This document shows, one piece after another, positions 1 to 5,729 of a DNA stretch of 7,240 bases; position 1 is the stretch's first letter, and each line of letters begins with the position of its first letter. Under the pieces are notes generated by a model. That model saw only the letters and a list, made by a program, of their open reading frames with translations. It made no database searches and was not told the origin of the DNA. Source of the stretch: Candidatus Gerdarchaeota archaeon (GTDB lineage Archaea > Asgardarchaeota > Heimdallarchaeia > JABLTI01); assembly GCA_016840905.1 (NCBI GenBank), contig JAEORM010000219.1:1-7240 (forward strand), given 5' to 3'. The translations under genes and the position numbers were made by a program.

Positions 1-366
1 CTCGCTTCAAGGAAGATAATTCCAATGTGTCCCGAACAATTAGGTGGATTAACAACTCCAAGAAAACCTAATTGCATAATAATAGGTACGGGGAAAGATG
101 TTTTAGAAAGAAAAACAACAATAATTGATAAAGATAATAAAGACAATACCATTCATTTCATACAAGGTGCTCATGAAGCTTTCAAAATTGCAGAATTATA
201 TAAAGCGGAATATGCTATCATGAAAGATAAAAGTCCATCTTGTGGAGTAAACTTCATTTATAACCAAAATGCTGGACAAGAAAATTTAATTGCTGGACCA
301 GGAATAACCACCGCATTTTTATTGATGAAAAACATTAAAGTTATTTCTGAATCAGATTTAAAATAA
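1..366 (+). CDS. DUF523 / TudS-like putative iron-sulfur protein, 5' end outside window
   Basis: The reading frame is open from base 1 to a TAA at 364-366 and gives 121 residues. The ATG at 25 is internal: the eight codons before it (LASRKIIP) run straight into MCPEQLGGL, the usual DUF523 context, so the real start lies upstream of the window. Family landmarks seen, numbered from the first window codon: CPEQLGGL with Cys10, TTPRKP, the FIQGAHEAF stretch, MKDKSPSCG with Cys81, IYN, and a GPGITTAFL helix near the end. DUF523 proteins are usually about 150 residues, so some 30-40 residues are missing, including the N-terminal cysteine segment. Some family members (TudS) are [4Fe-4S] thiouracil desulfurases that use three conserved cysteines; two of those positions are visible here. 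The family assignment is firm; desulfurase activity or another sulfur-related role is inference. No signal peptide or membrane segment is visible. The gene is convergent with the next one, 20 bases apart. Confidence 0.85.
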   Translation, partial: LASRKIIPMCPEQLGGLTTPRKPNCIIIGTGKDVLERKTTIIDKDNKDNTIHFIQGAHEAFKIAELYKAEYAIMKDKSPSCGVNFIYNQNAGQENLIAGPGITTAFLLMKNIKVISESDLK

Positions 367-375
367 GAAAAGTGA

Positions 376-392
376 TTTATTCATTTTTATTT
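376..392 (+). terminator. T-rich 3' end, probable archaeal oligo-U termination
   Basis: A T-rich run including TTTTT begins 9 bases after the stop of the DUF523 gene and extends into the end of the convergent HAD gene. No GC hairpin precedes it, as is normal for archaeal oligo-U termination. The opposite strand has its own U-rich run (CTTTTCTTATTTT) over about 357-371, which could end HAD transcription, so the two 3' ends probably overlap. The evidence is base composition only. Confidence 0.3.
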
Positions 393-1130
393 GAAATCGT
401 TATTAAGTAAATTTACGAAATCTTCTAAAGAACCAACATAATTAGGCTTGAATTTACTGAATCGTTTAAGCTCTGGTGAAACAAAAAGATCATCAAGAGC
501 TACATCATGTGGACAATAAAAAGTTGAAATGCCAATTCTTGAAGGACCAACTATATCGCCCATAAATTCATTGCCAACCATTATACACTCGTCAGGTGTG
601 TGTTTTGTTTTCTTCAGGATTTCTATGTAATATTCTTCTCGAGGTTTTGAGTAGTGCATATTTTCTGCATGGGTTATTAATGTAAAATTATAATCAGCTA
701 CACCACTCCAATATAGACGTTTTACAATAGCTGTTTCAGTAAAAATCGGTGTTGTTGCAATTATAACATCCATGTTTTTGTCAAAACAAGCTTTTACTGC
801 TTCACGACCATACTTTGCTGGTTTTATAAATGATTCAAGTTCATCATATTCATTAGCATAAAATGATTTGAAAGTATCATATAATTTTTTAGGAGTTCGT
901 TTGAAATATTTGGACATTTCTTTCATAAAAGTTCTGATACAAAGCTCCTTAGGTAATTTGCTAAGCATTACTGTTCGAGTGATTTCTGTTAAAGTTTCAT
1001 AAAAGAATTGAGCATCGAGATAATCAAAATAGGTATCGTGTAGCATCTTGAAATATTTTCTACTAAAAGCTATTTCATCTATTTCATTTAGAGTAGAATC
1101 CATATCGAAAAGTACTGCTGTTTTTATCAT
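387..1130 (-). CDS. HAD-superfamily hydrolase (probable phosphatase)
   Basis: The protein has 247 residues and starts at ATG 1130; an in-frame stop lies seven codons upstream with no other usual start between. HAD motif I is FDMDSTL, with nucleophile Asp9, acid/base Asp11 and Thr13. A mainly helical cap follows (about residues 20-100). Motif II is IIATTP with Thr126, where the residue after it is Thr instead of the common Asn. Motif III is Lys162 in SKPREE. Motif IV is VGNEFMGDI, with Glu188 and Asp192 as probable magnesium ligands. Length and cap position fit soluble, cytoplasmic C1-capped phosphatases of the phosphoglycolate-phosphatase-like group, which cleave phosphate from small metabolites; the substrate cannot be read from sequence. 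The gene diverges from mptA across 182 bases, which suggests but does not prove a pterin-related substrate. It is convergent with the DUF523 gene. No truncation or frameshift is seen. Confidence 0.88.
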   Translation of the reverse strand: MIKTAVLFDMDSTLNEIDEIAFSRKYFKMLHDTYFDYLDAQFFYETLTEITRTVMLSKLPKELCIRTFMKEMSKYFKRTPKKLYDTFKSFYANEYDELESFIKPAKYGREAVKACFDKNMDVIIATTPIFTETAIVKRLYWSGVADYNFTLITHAENMHYSKPREEYYIEILKKTKHTPDECIMVGNEFMGDIVGPSRIGISTFYCPHDVALDDLFVSPELKRFSKFKPNYVGSLEDFVNLLNNDFK

Positions 1131-1154
1131 TGGTATCAGTAGTCCTAAGTATTA

Positions 1155-1161
1155 GTATATC
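1155..1161 (-). promoter_or_regulatory. TATA-like box for the HAD gene
   Basis: The minus strand reads GATATAC here, centred about 27 bases upstream of the A of the HAD start codon at 1130. That is the normal distance from an archaeal TATA box to the transcription start, so the mRNA would be leaderless or nearly so. The lack of a Shine-Dalgarno sequence before this ATG agrees. The motif is short and the region AT-rich, so this is tentative. Confidence 0.35.
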
Positions 1162-1255
1162 AACAAATCTTTTAACTGAAAAGTTTTTCTTAATTAACAA
1201 AACTTATGTTCAGATTTGAATATAAAGTTCTTTTCAGAGAAGTTGAATGAAAGAA

Positions 1256-1262
1256 TTTATAT
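1256..1262 (+). promoter_or_regulatory. TATA-like box for mptA
   Basis: TTTATAT preceded by the purine-rich GAAAGAA, which could serve as a TFB recognition element. Transcription would start near 1286-1288, giving a leader of about 25 bases before the GTG at 1313. TTTAAAAC directly downstream (1264-1271) is an alternative core. The assignment rests on motif and spacing alone. Confidence 0.35.
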
Positions 1263-1312
1263 GTTTAAAACAAATTTTCGGTTAATAACAATAAAAGATT
1301 AAGCTTCCATAA

Positions 1313-2134
1313 GTGATAAAATTGAATTCTCAAAAAGAAACACAAAACGAACGTCCAAAAGATGAAATTTCATTGGATTATGTGGGCATTACAAATTTCA
1401 AAACTCTTCTAGTAATAACAAGGAATGGAAAAACGTATCATTTATCACCTGTGATTGAAGCAACAATCAATCTACCAGCAGAAATAAAAGGAGCTCACAT
1501 GTCTCGTATTTGCGAATCTGTTGTTGAAATAATTAATGATGAAAGGAATGCTCATCATTCTGTAGAAGATTTATCTTTACAAGTTCTAAGAAAACTAAGG
1601 GGAAAGCATCCTTATACAAATGCTCATCTCTCACTTAATTTTGATTTCTTTTATGAGACAAAAACTCCTGTAAGTAAGAAAAAAACTTTCGAAGTTGTAA
1701 ATGTAACAGTTCAAACTTGGATTATGGATAAGGAAGAAATACTTGAGATATCAGTAGAGTATGCTGGAAATACTGTCTGCCCTCATGCTTTAGAAAATAA
1801 TCCTGAGAATAGAACCCATGTGCAAAGAGCTTTAGGAAAATTAAGTGCTAAAGGTACTTTAGATCAAATGCCAACTTTTGAATTGATGGTTGAAGTTTTA
1901 CGAACATCTTTCCCAGCTGAAACATATTCGATCCTAAAAACTGATGATGAACAATTTGTAATCGATTGTATGTATGAAAATCCCATGTTCGTAGAAGATG
2001 TCTGTAGGAGTATTCTAGCTGTTGCTAAAGAAAAATTCAAAGGAAAGAAATTAACATTAACAGCCATCGCAAAAAGCTTTGAAAGTATTCACAAACATGA
2101 TGTAATAGCTCGAGGTTCAGCGAATATTGAATAA
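1313..2134 (+). CDS. mptA: GTP cyclohydrolase MptA (GTP cyclohydrolase IB / FolE2 family)
   Basis: The protein has 273 residues. MptA is a metal-dependent, usually Fe(II), cytoplasmic enzyme converting GTP to 7,8-dihydroneopterin 2',3'-cyclic phosphate, the first step of archaeal pterin (methanopterin or folate-like) synthesis. Landmarks in order: QNERP near the N-terminus followed by LDYVGITN (21-28); KGAHMSRICE (59-68); YAGNTVCPHAL (150-160) with Cys156; THVQRA (168-173) with His169; LKTDDEQFV (208-216); YENPMFVEDV (221-230); and FESIHKHDVIA (256-266) with His260. By family analogy Cys156, His169, His260 and an acidic residue are the likely metal ligands. Length is normal for the family. 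GTG 1313 directly follows an in-frame TAA (1310-1312), so it is the furthest possible start; TTG 1322 is the alternative and has GTGAT four bases before it. The gene diverges from the HAD gene and converges on the CapA-like gene with a 9-base gap. No MptB-type phosphodiesterase gene is in the window. Confidence 0.93.
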   Translation: MIKLNSQKETQNERPKDEISLDYVGITNFKTLLVITRNGKTYHLSPVIEATINLPAEIKGAHMSRICESVVEIINDERNAHHSVEDLSLQVLRKLRGKHPYTNAHLSLNFDFFYETKTPVSKKKTFEVVNVTVQTWIMDKEEILEISVEYAGNTVCPHALENNPENRTHVQRALGKLSAKGTLDQMPTFELMVEVLRTSFPAETYSILKTDDEQFVIDCMYENPMFVEDVCRSILAVAKEKFKGKKLTLTAIAKSFESIHKHDVIARGSANIE

Positions 2135-2143
2135 TTAATTTCA

Positions 2144-3169
2144 TTATATATCTTTAAACCAACGACAATTTTTATTCAAGTCTAAAATAACTTTCTTATT
2201 TTTATTAAAATGTAAGAGAATAAATTCCCAGTGTATATTACCAACCTGCCATAGGCCATTTTTATTTGGCCCTATATCAAACTTAAGCACAATTCCCGAA
2301 TGATGATAAATTTTCCATGGAACACCATAAGTAAAATTACCTAAAGAATAGGCAACCATTTTTTTACCTTGCTCTGTTTGCATTTCTGTTACAGGTTGTG
2401 GATTATGTGTATGATGACCAACAATCATATCCCAATTGTTCAATAGCATTTTTGAGTATTCGACTTGTGATGGATGTGGATATAATTGCAATTCATACCC
2501 CCAATGAGGATAAAAAAGATTGAATTTTGCTTTGGGATTGTAAACTTCCTTCACTCGTTTAAAATCAGAAATAAATTCACATGGATGGTCTGACCAAGCA
2601 GATGCAGCAGCAAGATTAATTTTATTTTCCAACAAAACGGTTGGTTCATCCCTTCTACCAATAACAATAAAACCATGATCCTTTACTTTTTGATAACTTT
2701 TCTTATATTCATTCCAACCGAAATCATTACAGTGATTATTCGAATAAGCTAAAACGGTTTTTTCAGGAGGGTGTAATGTTTTGAGTAATTCTAACATTTT
2801 CTCATCATGAATTTGCTCAGAAACAACTTCATGTTTGCGATTAGTTATTATCCCTTCAAAATTACCGATGAAATAATCTATATCACTAAAATAATTTCTT
2901 AAATTAGTCCCTAAAATCAATTCTCGATTTTTCATCTTCATTATATCACCAACAATCCCTATGCGAATTTTTGGTGTGATATCATTTAGGATGGTCTTTC
3001 TAGGAATAAATTCTACAAGTCCTTTATGTTTTCGTTTATTCGGGCCAACAAAAAAGTAAGTTAAGAATTCAACCTTTTCTAGTAGCTTATATTCATGATA
3101 AAATCTAGGTCTAATAGTTTCGTAAGCCCATTCAGGATCATTTTCAGGATTATTATCGGTTGAATTCAT
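2144..3169 (-). CDS. CapA-family metallophosphoesterase, without export signal
   Basis: The protein has 341 residues. A TAG codon directly precedes the ATG at 3169, so this is the furthest possible start. Motifs of the CapA/PGA_cap fold (PF09587, calcineurin-like phosphoesterase clan) are all present: GIVGDIM with Asp75, IGNFEGII with Asn103 and Glu105, YSNNHCNDFG (142-151) with Asn145, His146 and Asp149, YPHWGYE (220-226) with His222, VGHHTHNPQPV (250-260) with three histidines, and YSLGNF (274-279). These are the expected metal-binding and active-site positions, so it is probably a metal-dependent hydrolase. The family is named for poly-gamma-glutamate capsule synthesis, but no capB/capC partner is in the window and many members are uncharacterised. 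The first 65 residues are charged and polar, with neither signal peptide nor membrane helix, so a cytoplasmic protein is inferred. It lies 76 bases downstream of the DHH gene on the same strand and converges on mptA. Substrate unknown. Confidence 0.85.
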   Translation of the reverse strand: MNSTDNNPENDPEWAYETIRPRFYHEYKLLEKVEFLTYFFVGPNKRKHKGLVEFIPRKTILNDITPKIRIGIVGDIMKMKNRELILGTNLRNYFSDIDYFIGNFEGIITNRKHEVVSEQIHDEKMLELLKTLHPPEKTVLAYSNNHCNDFGWNEYKKSYQKVKDHGFIVIGRRDEPTVLLENKINLAAASAWSDHPCEFISDFKRVKEVYNPKAKFNLFYPHWGYELQLYPHPSQVEYSKMLLNNWDMIVGHHTHNPQPVTEMQTEQGKKMVAYSLGNFTYGVPWKIYHHSGIVLKFDIGPNKNGLWQVGNIHWEFILLHFNKNKKVILDLNKNCRWFKDI

Positions 3170-3222
3170 CTATAAGTCCCTATGAAGTTGATAAATTTAG
3201 AAGGATAAGTAATTGATAGCTT

Positions 3223-3231
3223 TAATATATT
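3223..3231 (-). promoter_or_regulatory. TATA-like box for the CapA-family gene
   Basis: The minus strand reads AATATATTA in the 76-base gap between the DHH gene and the CapA-family gene. A transcription start about 26 bases downstream (near 3201) would give a leader of about 30 bases before ATG 3169. A second candidate, TTTATC over 3190-3195, would place the start at the ATG itself. Either suggests the CapA-family gene has its own promoter, although readthrough from the DHH gene is possible. Confidence 0.3.
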
Positions 3232-3245
3232 TATTTGTTATTTTC

Positions 3246-5393
3246 TTATTCTTCTAATTCTCTATTGACTTCAACCTTTACTAGGAATTTCTTTAATTGA
3301 GCAAGGACTTCTTGTTGCATTCCTTCCACAAACTTGAGTGAACCAACAACTTCATGACCCCCACCATCTATTCCAGCGTAAGGTAATTTCTTTTTGAGAC
3401 TTTTTATAATACCAGGGAAATTAATCACTACACCTCGGGATCTTAAAACAACAAAATCAGGTCCTAAACCTAAAGTAATAATACCCTTAGTGGGATACTT
3501 TTCGCAAAGGATATCATGAATAGCACCTGTTGTTTTTCCCGGAGGTGGGAATTCAAATCTTCTAGCAAAAATCTCAACATCAATGGAACCTAAGACAATA
3601 TTCTCTGCAGGCTCTTCCTCCTTAAGATGAGCTTGACAAATATTTATTTGTTCATCGATTGCTGTTTTTGCTTCATTATAGAGAAATTCTACAAGCTCAA
3701 TATGAGATGCACTTTTTAGATTATCGAAACCATATATACTATCAATGATATTTTTCCCATCAGAGAAGCGTAAGAAATATTGTTCGTAATCAATAGCCAA
3801 AGCAATTTTTTCAATTAATTCTTCTGTTAAACCTTTTTTCTTGGCTAATGCTAAATATTGATCTTGAGCAGAACCTTGTACTCTATCAGCCATTCCAGCT
3901 ATTGCTGCTAAATAATCTATTTTTGTTGAAATATCCGGATTAACAATTCGAGCTAATTCTACTCCCAACATCCCTGAACAGAGATTGTAATCACCTTTAT
4001 TATAATAAGGATTGATATGAAGGTTAACAGTCTTCTTTATAATGTCTTCTGGAAAATGATGGTCCAATACAGCAACATCTAAACCAAAGATTTTAGCTTT
4101 CTTAATGGAAGAAAGGCTCTCATGTGAACTACCTAAATCCATCAATAAAACAAAAGGCAATCTATCACCAAATTTTATTGAATCTTGTAAAGCAAAATCA
4201 ATATCTTTTGTTACATCTATGAAATCCCAGAAAGGCGATTTAGATGGCGAGCGTTGAATACGGAAATTAACAGCATCAGGTTGTTCTTGTATCAATAATG
4301 GGATAACAGCTTGCTCGAGAGCAACAGCACTTGTGATACCGTCTGTGTCTGCATGATGACGAATGAGTATTGGAGTGCCATCAAAAATAGCTCTTCTAAT
4401 CATTTTAGCTAATTTGTATAATTCTGGTTTCATAGATTCAAGGATCTTGTCTTTAATTAGGAAAGGTATTTCTTGTGGTTCTGATTTTTCATCCAATATT
4501 TTATCAATACGATCCAAAATTATTTTTGTTTCTTCATCACCAGCTTCTACCATATCCATTATTTCTATTTGCAACATATCTCTATGAGTATTTACAGTAC
4601 CAAAAACTTCTACGATATCTCCAACAGCAATATTTACATACGGATTTTCCTCTGTGGGTTTAATGAATGCTGCACCAGAAATAGTTCCCGATTCATCTAT
4701 GAAATTGTAAGAAATAGGACCTGAAGTTTTTCTTATTTGAGAGACTTTTGCTTGAATTAAAACATCTTTATTTTCAATTTTTCTTGTTATTGAGGAGATT
4801 TTTCTTCTTTGGACTGAATCCCTTTTAACTCCATGTCGATAATCTTTTAATTGAACTGGTGTGAGTTCTAGTTTTCCATCTCTACTCTTTCCACTAACAT
4901 AAACAATGATTTTTTTACCGATATCAGTTCTTTGGATACCCTTGAGATTTTTATTGCGAATTAAACCATCTACCCCAGGGAAAAGTTCAGCAAATACGCC
5001 AAAATCTTTGAAATTTTTCACAACAGCATGATAATATGTGCCAACTGAAACAGTTTTACTACTACAAGGAGGTTTAAGAACGAAAACTATTGGAGTGGTT
5101 TTGCATTCTTGACAAATATCACCATAGCCTGGAGTGATTTCATTTGCATCCATTGATTTTCCACAAGAATCACAAACTATCAAATCCCCTTTACCATTAC
5201 AATTCTTACAAGGAGTACTATCAATTATTGAACCTGAACCCTTACATGTTTTACAAGCATTAGAATTATCATTTTGACTATAAGACGAAAGAACAATTTT
5301 TGTACTGCCTATTCCTTTACAGTCGGGACAAGTTGTATCAGATATTATTTCATTACCCGTTCCTTGACAAACAGGGCACTTAATTTTACCCAT
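3246..5393 (-). CDS. Archaeal RecJ-like DHH phosphoesterase with DnaJ-type zinc finger, S1 and OB domains (COG1107 type)
   Basis: The protein has 715 residues from ATG 5393. A GTG at 5402 would add three residues; I prefer the ATG because it gives the compact N-terminus MGKIKCPVC and has GTGAT four bases upstream. Domains in order: four CxxCxGxG repeats (Cys6/9, 22/25, 47/50, 62/65) forming a DnaJ-type zinc finger; a further CxxC pair set (Cys74/77, 94/97), probably a zinc ribbon; an S1 RNA/ssDNA-binding domain (about 113-180, with NFKDFGVFAEL and GVDGLI); an OB-fold (about 207-283, with FIDESGTISG and GDIVEVFG); a charged helical linker; then the DHH catalytic domain with HADTDG (347-352), MDLGSS with Asp419, DHH 444-446 and GMADR with Asp503; and a DHHA1 domain ending in GGGHEVVGS (from 677). 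All catalytic aspartates and histidines are present, so a manganese- or magnesium-dependent nuclease or phosphodiesterase acting on single-stranded nucleic acid is expected. Whether the substrate is DNA, RNA or a nucleotide is not known from sequence. Confidence 0.9.
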   Translation of the reverse strand: MGKIKCPVCQGTGNEIISDTTCPDCKGIGSTKIVLSSYSQNDNSNACKTCKGSGSIIDSTPCKNCNGKGDLIVCDSCGKSMDANEITPGYGDICQECKTTPIVFVLKPPCSSKTVSVGTYYHAVVKNFKDFGVFAELFPGVDGLIRNKNLKGIQRTDIGKKIIVYVSGKSRDGKLELTPVQLKDYRHGVKRDSVQRRKISSITRKIENKDVLIQAKVSQIRKTSGPISYNFIDESGTISGAAFIKPTEENPYVNIAVGDIVEVFGTVNTHRDMLQIEIMDMVEAGDEETKIILDRIDKILDEKSEPQEIPFLIKDKILESMKPELYKLAKMIRRAIFDGTPILIRHHADTDGITSAVALEQAVIPLLIQEQPDAVNFRIQRSPSKSPFWDFIDVTKDIDFALQDSIKFGDRLPFVLLMDLGSSHESLSSIKKAKIFGLDVAVLDHHFPEDIIKKTVNLHINPYYNKGDYNLCSGMLGVELARIVNPDISTKIDYLAAIAGMADRVQGSAQDQYLALAKKKGLTEELIEKIALAIDYEQYFLRFSDGKNIIDSIYGFDNLKSASHIELVEFLYNEAKTAIDEQINICQAHLKEEEPAENIVLGSIDVEIFARRFEFPPPGKTTGAIHDILCEKYPTKGIITLGLGPDFVVLRSRGVVINFPGIIKSLKKKLPYAGIDGGGHEVVGSLKFVEGMQQEVLAQLKKFLVKVEVNRELEE

Positions 5394-5397
5394 TTTA

Positions 5398-5402
5398 ATC
5401 AC
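5398..5402 (-). promoter_or_regulatory. Candidate ribosome-binding site GTGAT deciding the start of the DHH gene
   Basis: On the minus strand GTGAT ends four bases before the ATG at 5393. GTGAT matches part of the sequence complementary to the 16S rRNA 3' end. The same bases include the possible GTG start at 5402, so the site is either a start codon or a ribosome-binding element. The near-identical arrangement at mptA (GTGAT at 1313-1317 before TTG 1322) supports a role in initiation but does not say which. Confidence 0.35.
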
Positions 5403-5436
5403 ATGTATTTTGCTTACTGGTTCTCAACAGTAAAAA

Positions 5437-5446
5437 TAATTATTTA
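5437..5446 (-). promoter_or_regulatory. TATA-like box for the DHH gene
   Basis: The minus strand reads TAAATAATTA, centred about 49 bases upstream of ATG 5393. Transcription would start near 5415, leaving a leader of some 20 bases that includes the GTGAT element. Evidence is motif and spacing in an AT-rich background. Confidence 0.25.
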
Positions 5447-5509
5447 GAACTTTTCCATTGGTAAATTAATTATTGACTTCTAAGGGAACCTAAACGTTAA
5501 TTAAAATGA

Positions 5510-5525
5510 ATTTATCTAGATAAAT
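5510..5525. repeat. Perfect 16-base palindrome, candidate operator
   Basis: ATTTATCTAGATAAAT is identical to its own reverse complement over all 16 bases, with no spacer. It lies 116 bases upstream of the DHH start and 204 bases upstream of the proposed CLC start. A symmetric site of this size in a divergent promoter region suits a dimeric DNA-binding regulator; a small cruciform or no function are the alternatives. No regulator gene is adjacent. Confidence 0.4.
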
Positions 5526-5658
5526 ATGTAAATCAACATTGTTTCATATTTACTGTCTAATTATAAAATAAGTGTTAGTTTAATCAATATAGTATTTTGT
5601 TATTGTAATTATTATTTAAATAACCAATTAACTGTTGAAATTTTAAAACGACAAATAG

Positions 5659-5667
5659 CTTTAAAAC
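5659..5667 (+). promoter_or_regulatory. TATA-like box for the CLC gene
   Basis: CTTTAAAAC could direct transcription from about 5688-5690, giving a leader of about 40 bases before TTG 5730. A similar TTTAAAACAA occurs upstream of mptA (1264-1273). A second copy of TTTAAAAC at 5642-5649 makes the exact box uncertain. Confidence 0.25.
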
Positions 5668-5729
5668 AATATGTGTAAAAATTAGGAAAAAAGATACTAA
5701 AAATTAGAACTAGCAAGAGTGTTTGGAGA

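Larger units (their letters stand above)
5403..5729. other. Gene-free divergent intergenic region between the DHH and CLC genes
   Basis: These 327 very AT-rich bases separate two genes read outward, so both promoters should lie here. I find no open reading frame worth reporting; the ATGs at 5506 and 5671 open frames of five and four codons. I see no tRNA or long hairpin. What it holds: TATA-like boxes for each gene, a perfect 16-base palindrome near the middle (5510-5525), two inverted copies of ACTGTTGARA (minus strand 5422-5431, plus strand 5631-5640), and two copies of TTTAAAAC 18 bases apart (5642-5649 and 5660-5667). At this base composition the short repeats may be chance. Confidence 0.6.

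Noticed and set aside
1176..1237. 8-base inverted repeat CTGAAAAG / CTTTTCAG between the HAD gene and mptA
   Set aside because: The arms are short, lie 46 bases apart and do not extend; an 8-base match in a 182-base AT-rich region is expected by chance.
1864..2067. 67-codon open frame on the minus strand inside mptA
   Set aside because: It lies wholly within a strongly conserved gene on the other strand and shows no recognisable motif; it is a reading-frame shadow.
3169..3246. DHH and CapA-family genes as a tight operon
   Set aside because: They share a strand but are separated by 76 bases containing TATA-like sequence, with a stop codon directly before the CapA-family ATG, so co-transcription is possible but not supported by spacing.
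4363..4663. Two overlapping plus-strand open frames (74 and 62 codons) inside the DHH gene
   Set aside because: Both are antisense to the OB fold, linker and start of the DHH region of a clear gene, and have low-complexity Ile/Ser- or Leu/Tyr-rich translations typical of antisense AT-rich DNA.
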